A stretch of DNA of 64,000 nt, from NCBI RefSeq assembly GCF_963678635.1, contig NC_087067.1, forward strand, positions 54,992,456-55,056,455. The letters run 5' to 3'. The notes below the pieces were generated by a model. That model made no database searches. It saw only the letters and a list, made by a program, of their open reading frames with translations, and was not told where the DNA came from. Within the stretch, counting starts at the first letter, position 1, and each line of letters begins with the position of its first letter. Shown here piece after piece: positions 22,394 to 33,679 of the stretch. A program made the translations under genes and the position numbers. The DNA is from Symsagittifera roscoffensis. Its lineage: Eukaryota; Xenacoelomorpha; Acoela; Convolutidae.

Positions 22394-23760
22394 GCTCTAA
22401 ATTTCGTATTAAGTCCTACCCTCTGCTGGCAAGCTCGCAACACGTTGGCGCGACTGCGGCGGTCACTACTTTGTTCTTTGTGTTTGTTGAACACATGACA
22501 ATTCTCGGCCTACCGGCTTGTTAAAACAATTATTACATGGGACTGGTTTTCAGACTGTTTTGTATCGGACAGTTCATTTTCATATTTTTTTGGACTGTTT
22601 TGTATTGGAAAGTTTTGTATGGGACTGTTTTGTACAGACACGAGGTAATCTTCGTTCGCTGCTTCTTTAACAAATATATCGCGAAGATAGCTGCCTATAA
22701 AATTGCAGGCCTGGAGATCGAGCCGCAGTAGGAGCCTTTTTTCTAGCTAGAAATGGTCTAGATTTAGCTAATTTCTGATCAGAAATAAGATGAAAAATTT
22801 TTTTTGTAGAAAATCCCTGCTTTATTTTAACATTTCACAAAGAGTTTCAGACCAGAAAATTAGGTTAGATATAAAATATTCCAGGTCAGAAACAGAGAAG
22901 TTTCTAGGTACTGGTACTAAACTAATGGCATCTTGTTTGTGCCATTTAATTGACCTCAGATCCTGGACCATACTTCCATTACGTTGCCAAACTGTGTATT
23001 GGATAGGCGCAGATATTTGGTGTGTGTAAATTCCTGGATTCCGGAGACAAGTCTTTAACTAGTTAAAATTTTGTCGGAACGGTTAAAGAGAATGAAAGAA
23101 CAAACAAGAACAAAGGGAGCTTCCTTCTTGCGGAATCCGCTTACAATTCACAAAAAAAAACAGAGCTCGGCTTAATGTCCGTTTGCTTTTATCATTCGGT
23201 GATGGTAAAACTCCACTGCTGGTGGGATGTTTGCGGATCTCAGAACGAGTCGCAATGTTGATTACCGTCACAAACCTAGGTGTTATCCAATGTTGCACTA
23301 CGCGGTAGCCACGCTTCCGTTATTCGCAGCGAACCTACCGATTTTCAGATAGGATGATTCTCGCTAACTTCTTTATATTTGATGCCTGGTGTTTTTCAGC
23401 CCGACTATTTCCTCCTCAAACGTCTAACGCGCGTTATTGTCTTCTAAAGTCGAACGTACATAGAGACGTAGATGCGCTTTCGCTCATTCAAGTCAATGCT
23501 ACAACTTTTTTCCGGCATGTTTTTTTATTTGTTTGCCCTGGACCGTATTCAGTTTAGTTCTCTTTTGGTCCGTTAGGTTCAATATCGTCCAAGGGTCAGC
23601 TTGCATCTTAAGTTCTGAGAATTTAAGCATGACGGATTTCTTCTCGAGTTTGCTACACAGCTTACCCCATAATTAAACTATTTTATTTTTAAAAATCCTT
23701 CAGCGCACTGAAAATAACGGAGTTCCACAATCTGGTTGCAGTTTTTCCATTAGATGCAAC

Positions 23761-23770
23761 AAACACACAC

Positions 23771-23838
<68 letters not shown>

Positions 23839-23846
23839 ACTCACAC

Positions 23847-23895
<49 letters not shown>
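23761..23895. repeat. AC/AGAC microsatellite (unit 2)
   Basis: About 135 bp of AC repeats with an initial AGAC tract and a few TACAC/TCACAC interruptions. It is the expanded counterpart of 20621-20680. Confidence 0.95.
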
Positions 23896-23896
<1 letters not shown>

Positions 23897-24178
23897 TTTC
23901 ATACCACGCAAACTTTTAAACGTCATGTAAGCAATTGAAAGATAGATGGTTTCACTAAAATCTTTGTTTCAATGCTTTACCAGGTTTCTATAGAAAAAGC
24001 GCTGATGGTATCACACGATTTCATTTGTTGCTTCTATGGAAAAAATGCGTGTCATACAATTTTTATACAAAATTTAAAAACTGTTTTGACATTTTTAACG
24101 ATCAACTTGGTTCTCTTTGCCTCCTGTGAAGCTTTCCGGGCTATTTTTTTTGTTTGTTAATTTTTGGAGAAAAATTGC

Positions 24179-24182
24179 TTAT
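24179..24182. repeat. Target site duplication, left (TTAT) of Element B
   Basis: TTAT precedes TGGAACC here and follows ...AACTCA at 41437-41440. The empty site in unit 1 reads GCTTATCATTCAC (about 20967-20979), which confirms a 4-bp duplication. Confidence 0.92.
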
Positions 24183-24506
24183 TGGAACCTGATCTAAACT
24201 ACATTTTATGATTGGATAAATTGAATATTTTACCACTGTAAAGTATTTAATATTAACCAACCATAATCCATCTAACTAACAACCCACTTATTTGTAAGTG
24301 CTGAAATTACTTGTAATTTCAGCACCAGAGAGATTTGAATTTAACTTAGAAATTAGTTGCCTCTCCATGAAAACTTCAGCAGCCGCAATAAACCAGTATA
24401 CCCTAGATCTATTGAGCCTAGCAGAGACTAGTTAAACACCCTGAGACTAGAAAGTATAAGAGTAAGATTAGGATCGGTATTAGACTAAGAAGTTGTACGA
24501 ATCTAT
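24183..24506 (+). repeat. 5' LTR of Element B, lacking its last 86 bp
   Basis: 324 bp aligns without gaps to the first 324 bp of the 3' LTR (41027-41350). After ...ACGAATCTAT the 3' LTR continues CCGGCCG... for 86 bp, but here the sequence continues TCCATTCAATTCCATTCAAA. The expected LTR end, the CA terminus and the adjoining primer binding site cannot be seen. The palindrome is at 24298-24325. Confidence 0.9.
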
Positions 24507-24908
24507 TCCATTCAATTCCATTCAAATTAAAATAAACAGTGAAGAACTTCGGTTATTCATCCTTCACTTGAACCCTCCTCTTACCCAGGATAGATCTTAG
24601 ACTTAGTAAGTTTAAAATAGTATCTAACGAACTACTTGTGTTCTAATTATACCTGAAAATTGTGGATCGATTTACTATTCTCCAACCCTTGAACACAATC
24701 ACTACCCCTAAGTAAGATTAAGTAAGTTAACACCTTAGCTTAGAGAAGCCACGAGTAGGTAAAAAATCATTCTTCGGAATCGATATACTTTTCTCTCCAA
24801 CCCTGAACAAAAAGACCCAAGTTAAACTAACCAAAAAATCGTAAGGACTACCAGTCTAAGAAAAGAGAAATATCTAACAACTTTTTACATCCATCATCCT
24901 AAACCTTA
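24507..24908 (+). other. Element B untranslated leader
   Basis: About 400 bp between the shortened LTR and the first ORF. It starts with two imperfect TCCATTCAAT words. No clear tRNA-complementary primer binding site is visible. It could hold packaging or splice-donor signals; I cannot identify them. Confidence 0.5.
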
Positions 24909-25323
24909 TGTCATTCAAAAATCTAGGAAATAAGCAAACAATCGTTTTACACGACTGTGAAATAGATAACACAAAATACGATCTTTTAATCACACCTCAT
25001 ACATAAACAGTTGGATACATTAGAACAAACCGACAAACAATAAAAAGAAAAATTATAAACAAACAAAGACAAATCACAAGAAAAAGATTTTCAAAAAGTA
25101 GAAACGCATTTTCTGAATCAGAAGCCAGCAGTTTAGATGAACTCTACAAATTAAAAGAATCAATTGATAAAATTGTCCCATTTACGATCAATTATATTTT
25201 TCCGATTCAGAAACAACTTCAAATTCATCAAAAAGAGGAAAAAGAAGAATAAAAAAGCAATACAAACACAAACCAGTACACCTGTATAACTGGAATCAAC
25301 CAATTAGACACATTGATAGCTAA
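24909..25323 (+). pseudogene. ORF0: small basic protein upstream of gag
   Basis: From ATG 24909 the frame runs 32 codons to a TAA (25005-25007) and continues open in the same frame for about 75 more codons. A one-base shift near 25200-25210 leads to a second stretch ending TAA 25321-25323, only 25 bases before the gag ATG. The product would be about 138 residues, strongly basic in the middle (QTIKRKIINK, RQITRKRFSKSR), then Ser/Glu-rich, then basic again (SSKRGKRRIKKQYK) like a nuclear-localisation or RNA-binding segment. I do not recognise a family. Only this copy of the region is in the window, because C is deleted here and A starts later. It may be an accessory gene or the broken N-terminus of gag. 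Confidence 0.4.
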
Positions 25324-25348
25324 TTATTAACAGTCATCAAACGAAAAA

Positions 25349-26974
25349 ATGAGCCACACTCAAAGTGACGATGGTCCAGATGACGAAGAGGCTTACGCCT
25401 TTCTCATAGATTCACCCGATGATAGAGGGCAACATGATTTTTGCAAGAATTTACTCGGAAATTTGTTTGAACCCGGAATCAGTCCATGCAAAGCAGAATT
25501 CCCAGATGTAAAAATCCAAAGACAAATTATTGAACATTATTTGAAAGACATATGTAACCTAACACAACAATATGGAATCTACACCATAGAATTCAGCACA
25601 CCAAATACGAACCATCGTAAATATGTAATTCAAACAGATGATCTTGAATTAGAATTTTCAAAAGTATTCCTAGAATATATCAAAAGCATACAATACCACA
25701 ATTCACAAAGAGCAAACTCCATATTCACTAATGAAGTTTTTGCAATAATATATACTTATATCTCTATATTAGAAAAAAACAGAATTTCAAAGTATCTCAC
25801 CAACTGAAACATCCAAACATACAAAAGTACGAAATGAAACCGCCTTATTTTCAACTTTTCTACATATAATTAAAGAAAATTTCACTAAAGATGATGTTTC
25901 ACAACACACTAAACATGACTTACAAAAAATTTTGGCATGGTTTATAATAGATTATTTCACACATAATTTAGACTTAATTTCACAAGCAAGAAAAAATTTC
26001 AGAGCTCAAAATACAAATGATGACACTGCCCTTTCAGAACAATCAGACTACGTTTGGGACCCTGAATGGTCTCATCCTACATTTATAAATATCCCACAAG
26101 CTATCTCAAGTCAACCAATAAGTACAATATCTTATCACAGAGATTATGTAAAAGTAATACCATTAACCATTGATGCAACACCATTAAACTACAATACATT
26201 TTTACCTGATACGCGAAATAACAGTTTAAATTTGACCTTCATACACAATGAAAACCTTAATGGAACTAGGAATCTTACACAACAAGATATCCAAACACCA
26301 TCACATTTTATAAATGAAGAAATCGTCCAAACAACAACAACTACACAACAAAGCATTTCACCGATACGTCCAAATTTAACAACACCAAAAATTACAAACA
26401 CTTCACTAGCACAAGTAACCTTACAATCAACCGTTAAACCTTCGGTTGCTCCAAAATATTCACAAATGGATTATCAAACCTATAGACCTATGACAGTACC
26501 GTCAAAAACACGAAGAACGTTCACAAGAAACACTTTTGCAGAACACACTTATAATTACGCACATTCATCAAAAACAAACTATCCCCCACGAAAAACTAAT
26601 AATAATCATGTAAGATCTCGATATTGGGATAACCCAATGAAAACAACCAACTCAGTAAATATTCAAACTAATTCACATCCTTCTCATTATTGGAACCTCC
26701 CGAAAACATCGACAAATTCAGTAATTTTTCCAGATAACCCACAACCTACACAGGATTATACTGAAAATTACCCATTCTTTCAGCAAAATAAAAATAACCA
26801 ACATACACCATTTAATACGAACTATTTATCATCCGATGAAGATGATATCACCAACCAGATAATTTTGCACCATATATTAAAGAATATCGCACACAAAGAC
26901 CACGACAGCCTCAACCATCTCGAAATCTGAAAATTTACCCACAAAACCCAACAGATGTACAACATCCACAACAA
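25349..26974 (+). pseudogene. gag: Element B gag, N-terminal part
   Basis: ATG 25349 opens 152 codons with an acidic start (DDGPDDEEAYAF). A shift in the A-run near 25780-25800 moves the frame, and 25932-26930 is open for 332 codons. That stretch begins with a helical WFIIDYFTHNLDLI segment, then a long Thr/Ser/Asn/Gln/His-rich stretch with KYSQMDYQTYRPMT, and ends near 26930 with another shift. This part has no recognised domain and would be matrix-like by position. Element C has the matching segment. Confidence 0.78.
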
Positions 26975-27562
26975 ATGCATGTAAAAAATCCATTTAACAC
27001 ACAATCTTTTCAACCAATACAACCACAAAATCCAATGTCAATGCATTTTTATCAACCAACTCAAATGCAAAACGAAATACCGCTTCCATATTATTTACAA
27101 CAACACGAAATAACACAAAATCAACTTACAAAATTTTCACAAATGCCAAATGCCGCAGAATCACTACAAATGACAATGAATCCATACCTAATGGGTGGAT
27201 CATCAATAACATCAAATAAACCATTGATGGTATTTGCAGGAACAGACCCTGAATACTCCGTAGAAGATAATTTAAATGCAGTCACATCAAATTTAATTTT
27301 AAATATAGGACCCGAACCAATTAATACGCCACTACATCAAAATTGGATACATAGACGCACAGCACTGATACAAACAACCTTTGATGGCGCAGCTCAAAAA
27401 TGGTTTTCAGTATTACCTATAGAAATAACATCAGACTGGAAAAGATTTACACAAGAATTTTCAAAAATGTTTGACTACGAAAGAAATAAACAACACCAAA
27501 GAGTTTTATGCAATGAAATTCGCAGATTACCAGACGAAACTATCAAACAATTAAATTAAACC
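26975..27562 (+). pseudogene. gag: Element B gag capsid domain, truncated by an internal deletion
   Basis: The open frame carries a Gln/Pro/Met-rich linker and then the retrotransposon capsid core: FAGTDPEYSVEDNLNAV, FDGAAQKWFSVLP, FTQEFSKMFD and LPDETIKQL. It stops at TAA right after this. Relative to Element C about 0.8 kb is missing at this point: the second half of the capsid, the CCHC zinc knuckle and the beginning of the Asn/Arg/Ser-rich tail. A Gag made from this copy could not bind RNA through a zinc knuckle. Confidence 0.85.
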
Positions 27563-28339
27563 ATCAAATCAAATCCAAGAAATAAACACTTTTCCAATAA
27601 TCAATCACGAAACTCATCATACAACAAAAATAGAAACTATTCACATAATAGAAATAGAAGTTATTCGAACAATCGGAATCAGAAATACCCAAACAATCGA
27701 TCAAGAAATAAATCATATAATAGATCAAACTATCACAGATCAAATGATAATTATCAAAACAGATCACGGAACAATTCACAAAATCGAAATTCAAGTTACA
27801 ATAACCGATATAGAAATTATTCCCAGTCACCACATAGGAATAATAACCATTATCATAATTCTAAACATCGATACAGAAGTAGTACACTAAAACATCAAAG
27901 ACATATTAATCAAATACAGTCAAAAGAAGAAACAACATCAGACCCCCCAGGTATTGATGACACGGGAAGTAACGAACTACAACTAAATCAAATAAACTGT
28001 GGATCATTGGATACAGAAAGGGATACAGAAAATATCATCTCTGTAAATATGATAACCGTCGAAAACGGCTATGAACCTATCATATATAAACAACCATTAA
28101 CATCACATATATATGAAAATCAATTGGAACTTCTTCACAATTATTATATTGGACCCACCGATACTACACAAACTGCACAAGAAGTAAACGAAATTAACAC
28201 GGTAATTAAACCCGATGAAAAAGGTAAAACACAATGTTCAAACACAAATCATATTTATCAAAATATACAGAAAGAACAACCCAGAGAAAAAATTTGAACA
28301 AAACCATTACTCTTAGAAAGTCCAAGAAACAAAGAATTT
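27563..28339 (+). pseudogene. gag: Element B gag basic tail and gag-protease linker
   Basis: From 27563 a repetitive Asn/Arg/Ser/Tyr-rich chain is readable (SRNKSYNRSNYHRSN-type words) to about 27900. It is followed by an acidic segment and the 28007-28297 stretch with MITVENGYEPIIY and LELLHNYYIGP, matching the beginning of Element A. A TGA near 28295 breaks it before the protease. Confidence 0.75.
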
Positions 28340-28600
28340 CAACCACCAGATCTTGAAATTGATTTTTTAATTGATTCAGGAGCAGAATCAAATATAATTA
28401 ATATTCCCACATGGAATGAAATCAAAACATTACATCCAAAATTAACGCCTATTGCAACCTCTAGTAAACTAGCAACAGCACAAGGATCAACATTAGTAAA
28501 TTATGGAAAAATCCAATTATTCCTTCTCCCCACGAGAACAATGGAGCAAAACAAAATTCTAAACAAACAATTTAAAACAAATATTTCATATTATTGATAT
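28340..28600 (+). pseudogene. pol: Element B aspartic protease with intact DSG
   Basis: The reading PPDLEIDFLIDSGAESNIIN contains the catalytic triad Asp-Ser-Gly (codons 28373-28381), as in retropepsins that process Gag-Pol and work as dimers. It is the only copy in the window with the triad intact. About 80 codons can be followed (with LATAQGSTL and the LPTRT region) before a shift near 28560-28600. The domain is similar to its counterparts in A and C and different from the DTGS protease of the Mag-like element. Confidence 0.85.
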
Positions 28601-29249
28601 TAAGCACAATATCATTGGCATACCATTTATATCAAAATATATACCAACAATCAACCTTTTAAATAGTAAAATACTAATCAAAGATAAATACACAAAAACA
28701 AAAAATACAGCTCTAACATTTTTTCAAAGATTAAACAAACAACCACCATTCTTCTCAAAATTTTATCCAATTTATAACCAACAACGAAAACACCTGAAAC
28801 CATTATCAGGAAATATATATAATTTTTTAATAAAACAAGTTCACCAGTATGATAAAAGTCAAAATAAACAACAACTTTTTATGTCAGACTTTGAATTTAA
28901 ACCTACTCACAAATTTTTCAAAATCACGATCTCATCTATAAAATATTTGAAAAACACGAATTCCGACATCATTTCGTTACACGTGTATAAAAATACACCG
29001 TATCAAGTAACATTACCCTTAGGACTTTTAGGATATTGTGAAACAAACGCTACAATTTCACCCATTCATGAAGTAGCCTACCGCGTAAATAATATACTCC
29101 AATTAATAGATGTTTGCCAATCCACAATTCTTGACGAAGAATTATCCATAAATAACATAGTAAGTAATGAAAAGAGAAACACAGATTACTTCACAAAAAC
29201 ACCATATTTTAAACCAACATTCAATATAACAAATTACACGAAAGAATAA
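28581..29249 (+). pseudogene. pol: Element B protease-RT linker
   Basis: A long open frame, ATG-independent in its first part, runs to TAA 29247-29249. It contains RLNKQPPFFSKFYP, KQQLFMSDFEFKPTH, LGLLGYCETNAT and ILDEELSINNIVS. A spacer of some 220 residues between protease and RT is long for gypsy. I recognise no domain. It is conserved in all three copies, and only the final stop separates it from the RT module. Confidence 0.7.
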
Positions 29250-29264
29250 CAAAAATTTTTAACA

Positions 29265-30128
29265 ATGTTTAATTTTGAACACTCACAAATTACACAAATC
29301 GAATATGACAAATTAGCAAAACAACTGTTAAAATATTCAACAGTCTGCGCAACATCAAAATTTGACGTTGGAAAAATCAGTTCAACACTACATCTCCCGT
29401 TAAAACCTGACGCAGTTTTCAAAAAACAAAGTGCTAGTAAAGTACCAATTCGTTTACACGACAAAGTAAATAGATTACTTGATATTTTAGAACAATACAA
29501 AATTATCTCACCAATAAATAAAGAAGAACAACCAAAAGGTAACACTTTCATCAACCTTGTTATCATTCTAGCAAAAGGTGAATCATTAAAAATAGTTTTA
29601 GACGCTAGATACCTCAATTCACTTATGCAATTGGCCTATTGAACCAATACAAGTTATCTTCACAAAGATAAATGGAAAATACTTTAGAACCGCAGATATG
29701 AATAGTGCATACAATCAAAGGCCACTATATGAACAATCACGACGTTTAACACAATTTGTTATTGGAAATCAACAATATGAATTTAATCGCTTATTCTATG
29801 GAATTTCCATAGGACCAGCAGCATTTTCAGCTTTTATGAGTAACATTTTTAGACCACTAATACTCAAGAAAAACACAATCACCTATTTAAATGATGTTTT
29901 TATGCAATCACAAATAAAAGAAGAAATGTTTACAGTTTTAGAGCACTATCATAAAATACTTCAGAACGAAAATCTGAAGACCGCTCCCGATAAATCACAC
30001 TTTTTTTTAACACGAGTTAAATTTTTAGGACATAATATAGAGGGAAACACAATCACTCAATTAAAATCAAGCATTGATGCTCATCAAAAACTTCAACCAC
30101 CAACAAACAAAAAGAAGCAACATATTTA
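29265..30128 (+). pseudogene. pol: Element B reverse transcriptase, YLND instead of YLDD
   Basis: 29265-29642 holds the fingers (VPIRLHDKVNRLLDILEQY, KIVLDARYLNS). A small deletion shifts the frame, then TADMNSAYNQ (motif A, Asp codon 29695-29697), RRLTQFVIGNQQYEFNRL, FYGISIGPAAFSAFM (motif B) and TYLNDVFMQS follow. In motif C the first Asp of the YxDD box is Asn (codon 29890-29892), as in Element A. The thumb (FLGHNIEG) follows. About 65 bp of the region after QPPTNKKK is missing at about 30118. RT normally needs both Asp residues to hold metal ions, so this protein should be inactive. Confidence 0.9.
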
Positions 30129-30750
30129 AGACCTTTCTATAATATCCTCAGACAGCAAAATAATTTTGAATGGACCACTGAACATCAAACACGATTTGAA
30201 GAAATTAAAAAACTTTTAACTGAACAAATTTCAAACACAATTCCAGATCCAAATCAACCATTCTATGCAATGTGCGATGCTTCAAATTTTGGCATCGGCG
30301 CAGCATTACTACAATCAAATAAAATGAACCTTATATCAGCAAATTCCCGATTATTCACTCAAGCAGAGCTAAGACTGTCAACTCTAATGAGAGAATGTAC
30401 AGCTATAATTTATACACTTACAGAATATGAATTTCTGATACTTGGATCAAAACATCCAACAGTTCTATTCACAGATCATAAACCAATCATTTTTCTCTTT
30501 ACACAAAAGTCAAATCCAAATCACCGAGTTTAAAGATTTCAATTAATTCTAATGAAATTTCCAAACTTACATATAGTTTGGACAGCAGGAAAGAATCTTG
30601 CATTACCAGATACATTAAGTCAAAATACACCACCTGAATTACTCACACGAAAAACTACAGTTGAAATACCAAAAAAATATAAAATTTTACCTTGCAAAAG
30701 ACGAAACATCAACCCGACTAGAATGCAAATATGCAGTAAAAACTCACATT
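30129..30750 (+). pseudogene. pol: Element B RNase H and tether
   Basis: After YNILRQQNNFEWTTEHQTRF the RNase H domain reads MCDASNFGIGAAL (Asp at 30276-30278), then the Glu in LMRECTAIIYTL, then FTDHKPIIFLF (Asp at 30474-30476), so the visible catalytic acids are kept. The tether continues with HIVWTAGKNLALPDTLSQN to about 30690, where a run of A shifts the frame. The domain order RT-RNase H-integrase is that of Ty3/gypsy and rules out Ty1/copia. Confidence 0.88.
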
Positions 30751-31324
30751 GATCAATCACAAATAAATAACCTACAACATTTCCCACTTTACTTAGATTG
30801 CCAAAATTAATCACTACGAAGTTGATCTACTAGGAACATCAACTTTCAAACCATTTCCATACTCACAATGGATGAAAAATAACACCCAACAAAAAAGAAT
30901 AAAACACCACTCGCATGAAAAAGACTTTTTTTCATTAATTGAAAAAGAAAATTTAACTGATAAAATAATTTATGAGGACCACAAACAAATGATTCAAAAT
31001 ACACAATGAATCAAGTTTTTGACCTCCATGAACCACTTGACACAATTCCCCTATCAAAACTAGAAATTGACAATTTTTTCTCCCTCCAACAGATAAAATT
31101 ACACTTGAACTCTTAAAACAATATCAAAATCTTGATCCAGTAATTAGACAACTAAAATCATGGCACAAATACAAAACTAAGCCCGTAAAAGCAGATACCA
31201 CAATTTTAGGAAATAAAACACTCCTCCGATATTTCCGAAAATTTAATAATTCAACAATTAATGAAAACACAGACCTTCTAGATATCAATTAAATGATTCT
31301 ACAGTTCCCTGTCTCCCTTTAAGT
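30751..31324 (+). pseudogene. pol: Element B RNase H-integrase linker
   Basis: A decayed linker matching Element A 3000-3590, with the FDLHEPLDTIPLSKL and LELLKQYQNLD blocks in different frames. It leads into the integrase zinc domain. Several one-base shifts and a TAA at about 31291 are present. No separate domain is visible. Confidence 0.65.
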
Positions 31325-32236
31325 ATGATTTTAATAGCTTTTAACATCTCACATACACAAAATACTAAAGGACACTCTGGATCAGAGAAAACATATTCAA
31401 ACTTTACACAAAATTTTTATTTCCCAAATGCACCAATTTGGATAAAAGTCTTATGCAATGACTGTATAATATGTCAACTAAATAAATCTTATCCAAATCA
31501 AAAACAAATAGCACAAAAACAAGATTTTAAAGGACAAAGCTTATATTTTAACCATCGTATTTCATTCGATACAAAAGGACCAATTTCACCATCCTCTGAA
31601 GGAAACTCCTACATTATGGTAATTGTTGATGCATTTACACATTATGTAGCACTCAATCCAGTACCACATTGTAATGCTTATTAAGCTTACACAACACTTT
31701 ATGAACACTGGATAGCTAAATTCGGATTACCCGAAATATTAGTTACAGATAACGGTACAGAATTCATAAATAATGAAATCATCACACTATGCCACTTATA
31801 TAACATCAAACATAAACCACTTATATCTCATGCACCTTGGACAAATGGTTTAGTCGAAGGTATGAACCGTTCACTACAAGAATATCTTAGATGTATCATG
31901 AATGGAAATGATACAAAATACACAGAATGGTCAGCAGATGTAAAGTTATTTCCTTTAGCATATAATTCACAAATCACGACAACTTCAGGAATGTCACCGT
32001 ACGAAATGGTTTTTAATCAAAAGCCACGTAAACCAATTATGTTTACAGCAATTTCTCATAAAAATGCACAAGGTTATTGCCAACCAAATAAAGACTCAGT
32101 TTGTTATAACCTACCTTTACACACGCATGATGAAGATCATTTTCATCACCCACAAATCCTTAAATTAGTCTCTGGCACATACGCCGATTGGATTTTAAAT
32201 AGAGATAAAAACACAATAAAATTTACCAAAAAGTAA
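31325..32236 (+). pseudogene. pol: Element B integrase with complete DDE triad, one internal stop
   Basis: The zinc domain shows SHTQNTKGH and, 30-odd residues later, CNDCIICQ. The catalytic core shows FDTKGP (Asp 31568-31570), VTDNGTEF (Asp 31748-31750) and GLVEGMNRSL (Glu 31856-31858). There are exactly 35 residues between the second Asp and the Glu, the DD35E spacing of retroviral integrases. The only stop inside is TAA 31682-31684, where the copies otherwise continue with AYTTLYEHW. The usual VER is VEG here. It would integrate cDNA with a 4-bp staggered cut, in agreement with the TTAT duplication. Confidence 0.9.
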
Positions 32237-32840
32237 CAAAAAAATTGTTACAAAGGCAAAACATTAACGAACAAATTAATTCACGCTTTACACCAGCCTC
32301 AGATTAAAAAATTGGAACATTTGTCTTAATACCTAACTTTAATACACAAAATGGAATTTCTAAAAAATTACAACCCCTTCGCAAGGGACCATACCAAATA
32401 ATTGCCAAACCAACTGACGTAACGTATAAAATTACCGATTCAAACCAAAAAGAAATTGTTCAACATCGGAACAATCTATTGCCTTACTACCCAAAAGAGT
32501 ACGCACTACGCGAATTAACTCAATTATATTTTTTCACAGGTTTAAAAGTTATTCAAAATCATCCACATACGGAGAAAGAAATAGATGAACAACACAACAT
32601 TCACATTCATCATGAAAAACAAAATACAAAACCAACTACAACTCAAAACAATATCAAAAAATGACTCATAAAGAAAGAAAAAATAGGAAAATGATAGAAA
32701 AAATTCTACCACAAGAACAAGTAGAGAAATCCGAACATAGAGAATCATCACGACTTAGAAATCAACCACGTAAAAACTACAAAACATTCATCCCACAACC
32801 TAAAATATTAAAGAAAGTTGAATTTCAAAAACAACTTTAA
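32237..32840 (+). pseudogene. pol: Element B integrase C-terminal GPY/F-like module and basic tail
   Basis: Broken frames carry LIPNFNTQ, KGPYQIIAKPTDVTYK and LLPYYPKEYALRELTQLY, an SH3-like GPY/F module typical of many Ty3/gypsy and gammaretroviral integrases. No chromodomain is seen. A Thr/Asn/Lys-rich tail ends with RESSRLRNQPRKNYKTF at about 32745-32795, conserved in Element A, before pol stops near 32838. Confidence 0.8.
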
Positions 32841-33679
32841 TTTTTAAAATTAATAATCCTTGCACCTCTGGATCATATTCAATTTTCATTTTTCAAAAAA
32901 ACATGCTGACAAACACTCAACAATTCTAGTTCAGATTCAACCGATAAGATTCATTCAATCCGTCACCTTCTATAACTATAACTATAACACCAACCTATTA
33001 GACGAAAGATTAAAAACTCCAGGCATATCTATAACTATAACTTTACAACCTCCAGGTCAAAAATAAGCAAACCACTCAAACTTGACAACTAAAATAAATA
33101 CCACCATAATATCATAACCCTCCCTTATCTAATAACGCAAAGATGAACAATATTTTCCCAACTTAGACCTCAAAAACTCTCCAACCAAAAATAGTAAATT
33201 AGCCTAGAGTAAAAACACGACCATAATCATTTGGCCTAAAGTACAAAAACCTCAAAAATACCCCAGATCACCTAACAAATAAAAATAAAGCAAAGAGGAC
33301 CTCCCAAACACCATAAAATTAGCCCCCAACAAGTTTTCACAAAACTCAACCCACTTGTCAAAAAATCAATAAATAACTCGACCACACTTGAATATCGCCT
33401 CAAACAACAAAAAATATTCGACCGAGAAATCATTTCTTAAATGCTCATCTCTCGATCAGTCAATATCTTTAAAAATACAATTTTCAACATTTTCATAACT
33501 TTTTCATAATACTTAAACTTTTATTCATATTTTTATTTGATACCTTTGAAGCTTTTATAATAATTATAATCATTTTTTGCATAATTTTTTAAATTTTCTA
33601 GTCCCTATTTGAAATATATCTCCAATTTTCTCAAATCATTGACCATATTCACAGGTACGATAATCCAAAGTTTATTTAA
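32841..33679 (+). other. Element B spacer between pol and the small membrane ORF
   Basis: The counterpart of 5105-5929: A/C-rich, conserved, no convincing ORF on either strand. It includes a short CTATAACTATAACT repeat (about 32970-33050). Confidence 0.5.

Noticed and set aside
23689-23892. Minus-strand Cys/Val repeat ORF
   Set aside because: Translation of the AC microsatellite.
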